From IMG/VR virus record IMGVR_UViG_3300037293_000275, positions 1-32,522 of that record: DNA of 32,522 nt; one strand, 5' to 3'. Numbering within the stretch: the first letter of the stretch is position 1; each line of letters starts with the position of its first letter. Origin of the DNA: a virus. Positions 1-8,666 of the stretch are shown one piece after another. Both the position numbers and the translations under genes were made by a program. Below the pieces are notes generated by a model. The model was not told the DNA's origin. It was given only the letters and a program-made list of their open reading frames with translations, and ran no database searches.

Positions 1-277
1 CACACATATTAATTATCATTAAACGTGCTGCATAATAAGGAAGTGCACCTGTTACTAATTCAAGAAGTTTTGCTCCACCTGACATATCGGGTTCTATTTT
101 AAACGCGTCTTGTGTTACTTCAAAATCGCTGTGCGCCTTTATTTCGACATGAATTTTTTTGCCTAAAAGAATTGCTATTTTTTTAGCTGTTTCTTCGGCA
201 CTAAAATTTGAATAGAATTCAAATTCAACGCCAACAAGGGCATTTTTTAAGATATTGGCATCATCGAGATTATTCAT
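1..277 (-). CDS. Amidoligase-family enzyme, C-terminus cut off by window edge
   Basis: The gene starts at the ATG complementary to 275-277 and stays open to the left edge, giving 92 residues. The N-terminus carries VGVEFEFYSN (residues 15-24), then a central stretch FKIEPDMSGG and ELVTGALPYY. This matches the opening of the Amidoligase_2 family (ATP-dependent COOH-NH2 ligases, glutamine-synthetase-like fold), in which a GxExE strand binds metal and a D-x-S...E-x-V-T-x-P pattern follows. Known relatives form amide or peptide links and often sit next to a glutamine amidotransferase; none is visible here, but the window ends. Its substrate is unknown. Upstream is a 132-base gap with a terminator for the S1-like gene and a late-type promoter box, so it is probably transcribed on its own promoter. 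The family call is by motif recognition only. Confidence 0.7.
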   Translation of the reverse strand, partial: MNNLDDANILKNALVGVEFEFYSNFSAEETAKKIAILLGKKIHVEIKAHSDFEVTQDAFKIEPDMSGGAKLLELVTGALPYYAARLMIINMC

Positions 278-304
278 TTACTATTAATATATTACTTATG
301 TTAG

Positions 305-313
305 TTATATATC
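305..313 (-). promoter_or_regulatory. Late-type promoter box (GATATATAA)
   Basis: On the minus strand this reads GATATATAA, 27 bases upstream of the amidoligase start and downstream of the S1 gene terminator. It is one of about ten near-identical boxes placed shortly before genes in this window. AT-rich composition makes chance matches possible; the placement is the main support. Confidence 0.45.
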
Positions 314-356
314 TTTAATAAATAAATTGATGTCAGATACTCTACATTATATAAAC

Positions 357-388
357 AATAAACTCCATATTTAAATATGGAGTTTATT
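357..388 (-). terminator. Palindromic terminator after S1-like gene
   Basis: A perfect inverted repeat with 16-base arms (aataaactccatattt and its complement), lying 21 bases beyond the S1-like stop codon. The core CTCCATAT stem is the same as that in the terminator at 19628-19651. Flanking AT-richness would allow function on either strand, but only minus-strand genes are present. Confidence 0.7.
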
Positions 389-409
389 AATGTATATATA
401 TATATTTGT

Positions 410-1621
410 TTATAAATTCAAGAAAACTTTTCTAGTATCTACATCTATTCTAATAACCTGAACTGTCATTGGATCATTTTTTCCAAGAGAATTAACATCG
501 AATCCAACTGGCAATTCTGAAACATGTAGTAATCCAACAATACCATCTCCTATGTCGACAAACACTCCGTAATCCTTAACTGATTTAATAACTCCGATTA
601 CTTCAACAGGAAACGTAGGATATTTTAACAAAATATCTTTCCAATTATCTACTGTTTCAACTACCTCCAATTGGGTTAATGTAATTTTAGAATCACTAAT
701 GATTTCCTTTACCATAAATTCAATAGTATCTCCCGGCATAATTTCCCTAGACTTGTGCTTCTTAGTCATTTCCACACTTAAATCATTTATATGAATCATT
801 CCAGTTAAACATTCATCAAATTCAACAAACACACCGTATTTCGCAGAACCTGTGACTTTACCTGTTTTTGTTTCTCCAATACTTTCCCTAAGATCTTCTA
901 CTTTATTTGGAATAAGAGCTTGTAAATATTTTCTATGAGATACTATAACCGTTCCTCTTTCGGGAGAAAAGCTCATAGGTACGACATACATTGTAGTATT
1001 TAGTACTGATTCAAAATCAGCGAGCTTATTAATTCCAGCTAAAGATCCTGGCATAAAGCACTCAATTCCCTGTATGTTTACAAAGTATCCACCGTTTGGA
1101 ATCATTCCAGTAACCGTTCCGCTATATGCTGTATTTCCAGCTTCCGCTGCTTGTAATATTTCCCTGAGAGTAGCTGCCTTAATTCCAGCTTCAACTGAAC
1201 CTAATACAAACCCTCTAGAATTTGAACCTCTATCGGCCGTTATTTCTATATCTACATTTGCGCCTACAATTAGTCCATCTTTAGAAAATTTAGATTCTCT
1301 TGACATATCAACGTATATCATTTCTCTGTAACCTACATCGATTGAAGCCCATTCATTATCTATTGCATATACCTTTCCAGTATGCATTTCTCCAATAATA
1401 ACGTCTGATATAGAGGGTGAAAGCAATTCATGATTTCTCATTAAATCAAATAATTCTTGAGCATACGTATCCCTTGAGTAAACCTTCTCAGTGGTATTAT
1501 TTTTAATATGTGGATTTGGTTTTCTAAAGATAGTTGGGCAATCAACTGTGTGTTCTGACCAATTAAAGTCAAGTAATTGAATTGATAAATCCTGCGTGGT
1601 AGTAACGTCGTTTGACATCAT
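410..1621 (-). CDS. Ribosomal protein S1-like protein, four S1 domains
   Basis: The 403-residue product has four S1/OB-fold repeats at about residues 78-143, 164-231, 250-318 and 338-403. Each has the typical G-x-V pattern with an aromatic or GVFV strand (for example GKVTGSAKYGVFVEF and GVIKSVKDYGVFVDI) and a later G-hydrophobic-hydrophobic-H-x-S/N-x-L (GMIHINDLS, GLLHVSELP). Bacterial S1 usually has six domains, so this is a shorter version, with an N-terminal extension of about 75 residues lacking a recognised fold. S1 binds mRNA and brings it to the 30S subunit. In Bacteroidota, where Shine-Dalgarno pairing is rare, S1 is thought to be especially important. The leader before the start is A-rich (AACAAACAAAAAAC). 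A role in redirecting host ribosomes is inference; RNA binding in another process is equally possible. Either of the two adjacent Met codons may start it. Confidence 0.85.
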   Translation of the reverse strand: MMSNDVTTTQDLSIQLLDFNWSEHTVDCPTIFRKPNPHIKNNTTEKVYSRDTYAQELFDLMRNHELLSPSISDVIIGEMHTGKVYAIDNEWASIDVGYREMIYVDMSRESKFSKDGLIVGANVDIEITADRGSNSRGFVLGSVEAGIKAATLREILQAAEAGNTAYSGTVTGMIPNGGYFVNIQGIECFMPGSLAGINKLADFESVLNTTMYVVPMSFSPERGTVIVSHRKYLQALIPNKVEDLRESIGETKTGKVTGSAKYGVFVEFDECLTGMIHINDLSVEMTKKHKSREIMPGDTIEFMVKEIISDSKITLTQLEVVETVDNWKDILLKYPTFPVEVIGVIKSVKDYGVFVDIGDGIVGLLHVSELPVGFDVNSLGKNDPMTVQVIRIDVDTRKVFLNL

Positions 1622-1653
1622 GTTTTTTGTTTGTTAGTTAATAAATTATTAAG

Positions 1654-1662
1654 TTATATATT
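1654..1662 (-). promoter_or_regulatory. Late-type promoter box (AATATATAA)
   Basis: Minus-strand AATATATAA, 32 bases upstream of the S1-like start in a 67-base gap after the baseplate operon. It would give the S1-like gene its own transcript, ended by the palindrome at 357-388. Confidence 0.4.
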
Positions 1663-1688
1663 ATATTTTCTAGGGTACATTTAAACAT

Positions 1689-2252
1689 TTAAACAGGAAG
1701 TGCATCAAGTTTATTTTTAATAATAGCAAGTACACCTATCATTGCTAAAATAGAATCGGGTATTTCAAACTGAATTTTAAGAGATGAAGACAACATTCCA
1801 GAAAATATAACGCTTATTGTATTTAATATTGATGATATAGTGTTAACTTTCTCTTTAGTTGATATGGCTATTTGTGGAACATTAGGCACTGCTGCCGGTA
1901 CTGCTATTACTGAAGGTATAAGTGCAGCTGTGGCAATTGAACTTATACTTATAGGTAATTGTTTTATGGTATTAGTTGCCATTTTAAATGAAGACTTAAT
2001 ATTGTCTATTTCTGCATTAATCATGATTTTTACATGTTGAGAATTATAATATTCCTCAAGCTGTTTTTTCATTTCATTAGATTCAGACTCGGCTTCCTCT
2101 TCACTATCAGATACTTCTTTAATTTTACTTTCAACTGACTTTACTTGTGTATCGATAATATTTTTAACTACCTCCTTATATGTTAAGCCAGGTATTCCTC
2201 CTTCTTTGTTTAAGTCATCTAGCGCCTTTGAAATTTCTATTGATGATGCCAT
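1689..2252 (-). CDS. Uncharacterised baseplate-operon protein
   Basis: I do not recognise this 187-residue protein. The N-terminal half is charged and helical, with an acidic patch at about residues 49-59 (SDSEEEAESESNE) and likely coiled coil to residue 75. The C-terminal half is hydrophobic and rich in Ile, Ala, Val and Ser (from about residue 95), with stretches such as IATAALIPSVIAVPAAVP and a final ILAMIGVLAIIKNKLDALPV segment. These could be membrane-interacting or buried helices. It starts two bases after the spike gene stop and is the last gene of the baseplate operon, so it is probably a virion component or baseplate assembly factor. Its A-rich leader (AACAAAACAAATAAAA) supports the start. 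Confidence 0.7.
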   Translation of the reverse strand: MASSIEISKALDDLNKEGGIPGLTYKEVVKNIIDTQVKSVESKIKEVSDSEEEAESESNEMKKQLEEYYNSQHVKIMINAEIDNIKSSFKMATNTIKQLPISISSIATAALIPSVIAVPAAVPNVPQIAISTKEKVNTISSILNTISVIFSGMLSSSLKIQFEIPDSILAMIGVLAIIKNKLDALPV

Positions 2253-2254
2253 TT

Positions 2255-2974
2255 TTATTTGTTTTGTTGTTGATATTTAATATGTGTCTTCTTTAATTTC
2301 GAAATAATAACAGGTGTTGTTGCCGTAGGAGGACCTGATGGTCCCGTTGGTGTTGGATGAAAATGATTTTTATAGTCATCTAATAGCATATCTAACCATT
2401 TCTGTAAAGAAACACCACGAACTGCTGGCTCTGCTGTATCTTCACCTGACTCACCAGTATTACTTAAAAATATATTTCCGGAATCTAAAAAAATTTGATT
2501 ATCGGTTGATATTTTAATATTTCCATTTTCATCAATTTGTATAAGAGGTCTTTCCTTTGCACCTGTTCCTCTTGTGATAACAAGGCCGTCTTCCGGCGAA
2601 TGATATATTCTAATATTACGTACCTCATCATATACTAGCGAAACTACATTATGTGCTTCAGCTGAGTTATCTAGGATGTCATTCTTTAATGATTTACTTT
2701 GATTAATCTGAAACCAATACTCTGGATGGTATATGTTACCATTATCAAATCTAACCGCCACGATTGTTCCTATATTCGGAACACTATGGAAGCCAACACT
2801 ATCCCTATTCATAGGTGTTGCCCATGGAATTGAATCAATAGGAAGCTTATCAAACTTTCCATATACTTTAATTCTACATCTACCTAAAGAAACAGGATCA
2901 ATATTATCTACAACCTCACCTATCCAATGAGTTTCTCTAATGTTATCTTTTTCTAATTCGTTATCAGTTGCCAT
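2255..2974 (-). CDS. Baseplate central spike, gp5/gpV-type OB-fold protein
   Basis: The 239-residue product opens, after about 15 residues, with WIGEVVDNIDPVSLGRCRIKV and continues to IPWATPM and a VGFHSVPNIGTIVAVRF strand. This is the OB-fold of T4 gp5, P2 gpV and VgrG-type spikes. It is followed by a beta-rich region with Gly/Asp turns (about residues 120-185) that suits a short spike shaft, then an NHFHPTPTGPSGPP tail of the sort seen near the tip of gpV-like proteins. There is no lysozyme domain, unlike T4 gp5, so it probably pierces without degrading peptidoglycan. It lies downstream of the hub gene as expected, sharing one base with the preceding stop codon (TAATG arrangement). The C-terminal KLKKTHIKYQQQNK is basic. 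Confidence 0.82.
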   Translation of the reverse strand: MATDNELEKDNIRETHWIGEVVDNIDPVSLGRCRIKVYGKFDKLPIDSIPWATPMNRDSVGFHSVPNIGTIVAVRFDNGNIYHPEYWFQINQSKSLKNDILDNSAEAHNVVSLVYDEVRNIRIYHSPEDGLVITRGTGAKERPLIQIDENGNIKISTDNQIFLDSGNIFLSNTGESGEDTAEPAVRGVSLQKWLDMLLDDYKNHFHPTPTGPSGPPTATTPVIISKLKKTHIKYQQQNK

Positions 2975-4164
2975 TAATCATTTACATTTCCTAAGTTATT
3001 TATTGCGCCTTGTGTTAATCCTTGACCAATAGTTGCGCCTGGTGGAATTCCATATACGTTTTGCTGAACTGCTATCCCTATATTTCTGGTTTGTTGAGTA
3101 ACATCAGTTGCTCTATCTACTCCTCTGACAAAATTTGAAAATACATTGTCAAACGATGGTATTCTATTTATTGTAAGGTCGCGTGCCTTCTGTGTTAGTT
3201 GATTCTTCTTTGCAATCGCAAGGTTATTAAGTGCTTCCTTTCCTTTTCTAGATACCTCATCAATTTTTCCATCAATTTTTTCTCTAGCCAATTCTGCCGC
3301 GTTTGTTGCTGTTGAGAATATTTCAGAATCAGGAGAAGGCGATAATTGAGGTTGAGTATATGGTAATGGAGGAACAATTCCATTTAATACTCTCGCTTCT
3401 ATTCTTTCTAACTTTTCATACTTGATTGCAATACTATTAGTGGCAACTTCAGTTGGGCTTTTTGAAAGATCTGCAAAAATATTAGTTCCCGATGTTAAAT
3501 CAAATTCACAGTATCCTAATCCTATCATAAAATAAGGTCTTGCTCCTGTGCCCGCTATATTTGAATTGCTGTTTTCAACACCTAATTTAGGTTTAAAATT
3601 TTCAGGAAATCCACTTATAGCATCTTTATTTAATTTAGTAGGAATTCCATTTACAACTATTTTCGTATTGATTTGTATACTTCTAACCTCGGTTACATAT
3701 ACATACATTCTAAATTGACGTAAATTAATAGGTAGTATATAATTCCATTTACGTTCATCAAATACAGCTCTTCTATATAAATGCATTAAACCTGCAATTG
3801 GAAGATTTAAAGATTCTAATGTTTCGATTTCTATCTTAGCGTCATCTCCTCCCATATATGCATTCATTGGATTATATTGTTGTAACCTTTCTAAACCTTT
3901 CAATGATTGCCAGTACCATGGTAATTCATTGTTAATCGTTTGTAATGCAGACTTGAATGCCTTTAAATCAGCAAGTCTTTCGGCATAATATGGATCACTT
4001 GAAATATTTTCTAGAAAAGCCTCTGCCGGTCCTGCCAATAATGGAGAACTTTCAGGAGAGTAGAAATCAAAAAGAAGCGCAAACGAAAGATACGTAGGGT
4101 CTTGGTATGGAAATCTCTGATATGACCCTTTTCTAAAGTCATCGGGTGTTTTAAAATCTGACAT
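2974..4164 (-). CDS. Baseplate protein with tail-tube-like core (gp48/gp54-like, tentative)
   Basis: The 396-residue product sits between the hub and spike genes. Residues about 120-165 contain a segment around YILPINLRQFRMYVYVTEVR, and later come a GLGYCEFDL strand and a region SNSIAIKYEKLERIEARV. This order of 'outer strand, Cys-containing strand, then Phe/Asp-rich strand' recalls tube-fold proteins that cap the baseplate and start the tail tube. The family assignment is by pattern only. The C-terminal third (from about residue 275) is Ala/Lys/Gln-rich and likely helical or disordered, with a SPSPDSE linker. It starts 13 bases after the hub gene stop. Its exact role (tube initiator, hub adaptor) cannot be fixed from the sequence alone. 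Confidence 0.6.
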   Translation of the reverse strand: MSDFKTPDDFRKGSYQRFPYQDPTYLSFALLFDFYSPESSPLLAGPAEAFLENISSDPYYAERLADLKAFKSALQTINNELPWYWQSLKGLERLQQYNPMNAYMGGDDAKIEIETLESLNLPIAGLMHLYRRAVFDERKWNYILPINLRQFRMYVYVTEVRSIQINTKIVVNGIPTKLNKDAISGFPENFKPKLGVENSNSNIAGTGARPYFMIGLGYCEFDLTSGTNIFADLSKSPTEVATNSIAIKYEKLERIEARVLNGIVPPLPYTQPQLSPSPDSEIFSTATNAAELAREKIDGKIDEVSRKGKEALNNLAIAKKNQLTQKARDLTINRIPSFDNVFSNFVRGVDRATDVTQQTRNIGIAVQQNVYGIPPGATIGQGLTQGAINNLGNVND

Positions 4165-4177
4165 ATCTTATATATTT

Positions 4178-5680
4178 TTATTTTTTAGAAGTAGTATTTT
4201 TATTTATATTATTAACTCTACTTGGCCATTCTCTTCTTAAAAGATTTATTTTTTGCTTCACTGCATTAAATCCGGCCTTATAGTAATATGACATACCACC
4301 TACTATGTAATATCCACTTAAAAATTCATCAACAACATATTCACTTGGATCAACTCTATTTCTTTCATCAGGTACTATTACATCAAAACCATCCTTTTCT
4401 TTTTTCTCTTTTACGACCTTATCGGCTCCTACCTTTCCCTGTTCATTATTGTATATTATTACTGGCAACTTATGATATCGATGTATCGCTGGATTAAACA
4501 TGTTTAGTTCGATATCCAGTGACATCTTTTTAACTTCGTCCATATTGTATGCATTATTTACAGCAGAATATTCGTAATTTAAATGAGTATTAGATGTTTC
4601 ATTACTTCCACCCTTTCTTCCAACATACTTATACTTTATTTCATTTTTGTATCTGTCTTCATCTCTTCTTCCCTTTAAAGGCTCTTCGATATCCGTCATT
4701 AATTTACCAACTGCAGCTTCGATTTCATGAGAAACCAATCCTTCTTCTGAATCATTTTCAAAATATTGCAGAACTCTTTTATATCCATTTTTTTTCATAG
4801 AAGCACCTGTCTTATTTTTAATAGACTGTTTTTCAATGTATAAATTGGTACCTATATTTCTTTTATGATTACTTAATAGTAATAGAGTAGTAGCTTTGTT
4901 TATTGCAGCATCAACATCATCCGAATCAGGTCGATCTGCCATTTCATTTTCCCATGCAAGAATTACTGATTCAAATCGTTCTTCTGAATTCATTAATTTA
5001 TTTACGTTAACATAATTGATGTAATAAAATGGATCGATGCTGTATGTCTGAAAGCTATTTTCATCAATATACGAGTGTCTAACTAAATCGTTTAATGTAT
5101 CAATGACTGAATTAAAGGGCAACACTAGATTCATTGAATCGTCAGTGGCGTCAATGTTAGTAGCTACTCCTAACTTTAAATCATTTGCAATTAATTCGAT
5201 ATGTTCTAATGAAGTTCCTATACCATATGACTTACAATCCTCTGAATACATTCCAGGGATTTTCATCCTACCCATAAATATATATTTTCCTCCAGTGAAA
5301 CTATCACTCTTTTGAAAAGGAGTTTCAACATAAATAATATCAAAATCTATTCGTAAATCCTTATATGCTACTTTGTCGTGTGCTGCCATTCTTACATTTA
5401 TAACATCCCCATCTCTTGGAAACATATCAACATCAAATAATCCAAGACTGTCTATTATTGTAATATCGATAGTTGGAATTACGCCATGGCAATCTATTAT
5501 CATGTTAGATATATCACTATCTCTAAACACATATCCATTAATAGAAATCATAAGATCATATCCTAATGATGTATTTGCCCTCTTATTTCCTTCATTCTCA
5601 CCTAATGATGCAAATTTAACCTCATCTAGTTTTATAGTAGGTTCCGTTATTGTAAGAATATGATTGTTAATTGATGCCAT
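4178..5680 (-). CDS. Baseplate hub protein, gp27/gpD-like
   Basis: The 500-residue product carries an early beta domain with IDCHGVIPTIDITIIDSLGLF and FPRDGDVINVRMAAHDK, the pattern of the first tube-like domain of hub proteins, where a short strand is followed by a 'GD.I.V' turn. A second region (about 175-230) around LPFNSVIDTLNDLVRHSYID and DPFYYINYVNVNKL resembles the helical and beta segments of gp27/gpD-type hubs. The middle part (270-380) is charged. The last 60 residues include a YYIVGGMSYYYKAGFNAVKQK strand pair seen in hub C-termini. It lies between the LysM-like protein and the spike, as in other contractile systems. The hub trimer would hold the spike at the baseplate centre. Confidence 0.68.
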   Translation of the reverse strand: MASINNHILTITEPTIKLDEVKFASLGENEGNKRANTSLGYDLMISINGYVFRDSDISNMIIDCHGVIPTIDITIIDSLGLFDVDMFPRDGDVINVRMAAHDKVAYKDLRIDFDIIYVETPFQKSDSFTGGKYIFMGRMKIPGMYSEDCKSYGIGTSLEHIELIANDLKLGVATNIDATDDSMNLVLPFNSVIDTLNDLVRHSYIDENSFQTYSIDPFYYINYVNVNKLMNSEERFESVILAWENEMADRPDSDDVDAAINKATTLLLLSNHKRNIGTNLYIEKQSIKNKTGASMKKNGYKRVLQYFENDSEEGLVSHEIEAAVGKLMTDIEEPLKGRRDEDRYKNEIKYKYVGRKGGSNETSNTHLNYEYSAVNNAYNMDEVKKMSLDIELNMFNPAIHRYHKLPVIIYNNEQGKVGADKVVKEKKEKDGFDVIVPDERNRVDPSEYVVDEFLSGYYIVGGMSYYYKAGFNAVKQKINLLRREWPSRVNNINKNTTSKK

Positions 5681-6181
5681 TTATATAGTAATTATACCGT
5701 TTGATATTGTAATATTAGTATCTCCTTCTTTTAAAAGATTTGGAGGTAATATTTGTCTTGATCCATTATATTTCAGAGATGCCTTTCTTTGTAAATATGC
5801 AATACGTGCTGCGTCAATTGCCGGAATTCTTTTAGTATCAATAAATTGATCTCTAATAGAAATAGAATTTGTAGTTCTATTAACCATAACAATTGGGATA
5901 ATTGAAGCGAGAGCAGCAACCTTGTCCGGGATTTCTAATTCATCACCTTCGGCTAATATAAATGGGTTTGAAATATTATTCCATTTTAAAATGTAATCAC
6001 AATAGTTCGAATTGCCATAATACATTAAAGAAATTAGGTCTATTCTACCTACTTGATCTTGCGTTACTATATGAACAGCAGTAATTTCAGTAGTCGACGC
6101 AAAGATAACAGTAGGTATTGTTATATTTATTTTAGTCTTATCATTTGATAGTACCTTTCGGTCTAGTGTTTCAAAATTCAT
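5681..6181 (-). CDS. LysM-like baseplate protein (gpX/gp53-type)
   Basis: The 166-residue product has a central LysM-like segment at about residues 42-86: QVGRIDLISLMYYGNSNYCD, then KWNNISNPFILAEGDELEIPD. This is the D-L...YYG-x-x-x-x-W...NN-I-x-x-P...L-x-x-G-x-x-L-x-I-P pattern of the small LysM domains in baseplate proteins. The flanks are beta-rich, and the C-terminus (RKASLKYNGSRQILPPNLL) is conserved-looking but unidentified. It lies directly before the hub gene in transcription order, with its start sharing a base with the stop of the 615-residue protein. In P2-, Afp- and T4-like particles such proteins link hub and tube or wedge; peptidoglycan binding is not implied. Confidence 0.68.
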   Translation of the reverse strand: MNFETLDRKVLSNDKTKINITIPTVIFASTTEITAVHIVTQDQVGRIDLISLMYYGNSNYCDYILKWNNISNPFILAEGDELEIPDKVAALASIIPIVMVNRTTNSISIRDQFIDTKRIPAIDAARIAYLQRKASLKYNGSRQILPPNLLKEGDTNITISNGIITI

Positions 6182-8028
6182 TATCCGTTGCTTATTTTTC
6201 TAAATGTATTTATAAAATCATTAGTTTTAGGCCTTTCTCCTCTAAGATCTTTATTACCATATGCTGAAACATCAATTGTTTGGTTAATGTCGGCTGTATC
6301 ATGTGGTTGTACGTAAAATCTACCTCTTCCTGAGTTAAACATTGATTCTATTTCAGCTTTATCGCGGGGTCTACCTGGTTTTAATTTAATAACAACTACC
6401 ATTTTTTCCGGAAAGTCCTGAAGAGTGTTAACACCTTCAAAATTAATTTCGCAATCAGTCATACATAGATTACCAATAACCATTATTGGATTTAAAGGAT
6501 TTCCAACAGTAAGATGCCATTGCCCAGTAGGATCTCCAGTTAGTAACGAGTTAACCGCCTGTGCTCCTTGGGGTGTGTTAAACATCTCCATCGCACTTCC
6601 ACCTATTAGATTATTAAGAAACTTATTGCCCTTAAGTGCAGCTAAACCACCTTCAATATCCCCTGATAATAATTTTTCAAAGGAATTACCTACGCCTGAA
6701 GTTGCACCTTTAAACATGCTTCCCATGTCTTTTATTATACTTCCCATAAATCCAGCATAATCTCCTCCTCTTAATAGATTTAAGTTACCCAGTGGTTTTG
6801 TTATTGCTCCATCTGAAATATATCGGACAGAACCACCCCAAAATGGAGCGTTGTTATATGTTAACGCTAATATATTTGATAACTGATCTAACATCATTAT
6901 TTTCGGATTAGCTCCTTCAAAACTTCTTAATTCATATTCAAATTTAAGTGAGAATTCTTGTTCAAATTTAAGCCCAGGCTGTCTAACCAAAACATCTTTA
7001 ATAACATTAAGTGGGCCGAATACGTGATTCGGATATGTTTCTTTAAATGAATCATAACTTGCATTTTGTTTTCTAGAATTAGATGCAACTGCATCTCTGC
7101 CTGCGGCAGTATTCGCTAATGCAGATAAAACCGTACTGTTTTCTACAAAACTTCCAAACTTACCAGTTGACTCTTTAGTTTTTGCTGTAATTTCCTGTAC
7201 GCCTGCTGAAGCTGTTTCAAAGCTAAAACCATGCGAAAATTTTAGTATTTCAGCAAGAGTATTTCCCGTTGATTCTCCGAGCCATGTCACTGCTCTAGCA
7301 ATGTCAGGCTGTTGGATTGGTACCATTCCAGTTCCATCGGCAGTAAGTCCAGCTGGTGTTATAATATCGTCTTTAGTTGGATATGCAAATCTACGTAAAG
7401 TGATTAGCATATTATTAGGAATTCTTCCAAAATATTTCGCCAATGCAAAATCTGAATATTGATATATGTATGCAGAATTACCAGGAAGAGAACTTGTAAT
7501 TTCAATAATTTTAGTCACTGTAGGATTAATTAAAGAAGTTTGATCTATTTTTTGATATATGTTGCCTTTGTCTCCTATCCCAAATCCATTTTCAGATATA
7601 TCGAGTGGATTGCCTCGATAGTTTATTAAAGAATATTTGTTAAATGCAGAATAAGGTTTTTTGCCGACTGTTATTGTTTTTTTAGTATCACCAGCTCCAG
7701 TCGAAACGTATTTTTCTGATTCAAATTCAGTGTTATAATATCGTGAAGTACCTTTACCGTCTACTATTGTAAAAGGTTCATCGGTTTTAGATGCGGCAGC
7801 TAATGTTCCATCAGGTGGCTTTTGTGATTTTATAATTCTTCCTGTTCTTACTCTTGTAAGAACCCCATCAGAAACTTCACCATTAATTGTATTAAGATTT
7901 ACTCCAAATATATTGTTAATTGCACTAATTGTACCCTTAGCTAGTGAACTTTCCTTTGCTATATTAAAGTTAGCAGAAATAGTTGACTTAAGTCGTGCGG
8001 TATAATCTTTAGGTATGCTATCTTCCAT
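6181..8028 (-). CDS. Large baseplate structural protein, probable tube-like C-terminal domain
   Basis: The 615-residue product is first in the baseplate operon. Segments that look conserved are PNNMLITLRRFAYPTKDDI (about 204-222), FKFEYELRS-like strands near 350 and, near the C-terminus, WHLTVGNPLNPIMVIGNLC then DCEINFEGVNTLQDFPEKM and VVIKLKPGRPRDK. The last block resembles the fold element of tube-like baseplate proteins, where the 'GNP..P...NL' strand precedes a Cys strand. About 430-500 is Gly/Ser/Met-rich and may be a flexible loop. The assignment to structure is strong from context; the equivalence to a named T4 protein is not. The leader is A-rich, and a late-type box lies 27 bases upstream of the start. 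Confidence 0.62.
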   Translation of the reverse strand: MEDSIPKDYTARLKSTISANFNIAKESSLAKGTISAINNIFGVNLNTINGEVSDGVLTRVRTGRIIKSQKPPDGTLAAASKTDEPFTIVDGKGTSRYYNTEFESEKYVSTGAGDTKKTITVGKKPYSAFNKYSLINYRGNPLDISENGFGIGDKGNIYQKIDQTSLINPTVTKIIEITSSLPGNSAYIYQYSDFALAKYFGRIPNNMLITLRRFAYPTKDDIITPAGLTADGTGMVPIQQPDIARAVTWLGESTGNTLAEILKFSHGFSFETASAGVQEITAKTKESTGKFGSFVENSTVLSALANTAAGRDAVASNSRKQNASYDSFKETYPNHVFGPLNVIKDVLVRQPGLKFEQEFSLKFEYELRSFEGANPKIMMLDQLSNILALTYNNAPFWGGSVRYISDGAITKPLGNLNLLRGGDYAGFMGSIIKDMGSMFKGATSGVGNSFEKLLSGDIEGGLAALKGNKFLNNLIGGSAMEMFNTPQGAQAVNSLLTGDPTGQWHLTVGNPLNPIMVIGNLCMTDCEINFEGVNTLQDFPEKMVVVIKLKPGRPRDKAEIESMFNSGRGRFYVQPHDTADINQTIDVSAYGNKDLRGERPKTNDFINTFRKISNG

Positions 8029-8030
8029 TA

Positions 8031-8073
8031 ATAATTAGATATTTTTATTTTAATATTATATATATCTAATTAT
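8031..8073. repeat. Inverted repeat over baseplate-operon promoter
   Basis: Perfect 12-base arms (ataattagatat at 8031-8042 and its complement at 8062-8073) flank a 19-base AT-rich spacer just before the 615-residue protein start. The right arm overlaps the late-type box, so the repeat may be an operator-like site rather than an RNA hairpin. Confidence 0.45.
8056..8066 (-). promoter_or_regulatory. Late-type promoter box (GATATATATAA)
   Basis: Minus-strand GATATATATAA, an extended form of the RATATATAA box, 27 bases before the first baseplate-operon gene. It overlaps one arm of the inverted repeat at 8031-8073. Confidence 0.45.
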
Positions 8074-8078
8074 ATTGA

Positions 8079-8666
8079 CTACTCTAAATTATCGTAGTCG
8101 ACTGATTTTGGTCTGAATAGCAATTTATCAAAATAATCATGAGAAGTACCTGCTCTTTTGTCAAGCATTTTTTTCAAGTGAGCCTCGAATACTCCTCTGC
8201 TTTCATAATAATATTTACCCTTTGAATATGTTGACCTAAGTGTAAGTTCATATAGGTCCCTTATCGTCTTTTCAATAATAAAGTCTTGTATATTATTATA
8301 TAACAATGTAACTTCAGCATGGGTTTTAACACACATAACCGAGTCAACTATTATTAGGTATGATTCCCATTTTGAATCTATATAATTTTGAAAATCCTTT
8401 AGGTTTGAAAATCGTTGGCGAGCTACTCTAAATGAAGTTGAACCTCCACTAAATGCTCTATCAAATTTCATATCGAACATATACTTTTTAAGAAAGTCTA
8501 AGTCATCGTAGAATTTAAGTATTCTAATTTGATATCTTGGCATTTTTTCATCAAATTCAACATCATGAATAATTGCCTTAATTGGAAACACTATATTGCT
8601 ATATCTATTATTTGATATAAGTACATTTATAAGTTCTCCTTTTGAAAAAAGTTTATGTCTAACCAT
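8079..8666 (-). CDS. Uncharacterised protein upstream of baseplate operon
   Basis: This 195-residue protein is not recognised. The N-terminal 65 residues look like a small beta-barrel (LFSKGELINVLISNNRYSNIVFPIKAII...PRYQIRIL), and the rest is mainly helical with many aromatic and charged residues. There is no signal peptide or membrane segment. It starts at the base where the next upstream gene stops (8666), so it is co-transcribed with the 131-residue protein before it. Its position directly ahead of the baseplate genes suggests a baseplate or tail assembly factor, but that is inferred from location only. Confidence 0.65.
   Translation of the reverse strand: MVRHKLFSKGELINVLISNNRYSNIVFPIKAIIHDVEFDEKMPRYQIRILKFYDDLDFLKKYMFDMKFDRAFSGGSTSFRVARQRFSNLKDFQNYIDSKWESYLIIVDSVMCVKTHAEVTLLYNNIQDFIIEKTIRDLYELTLRSTYSKGKYYYESRGVFEAHLKKMLDKRAGTSHDYFDKLLFRPKSVDYDNLE

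Noticed and set aside
4168-4176. AATATATAA box right before the 396-residue baseplate gene
   Set aside because: Only three bases separate it from the start codon, so a transcript from it could not include a leader; likely chance in AT-rich DNA.
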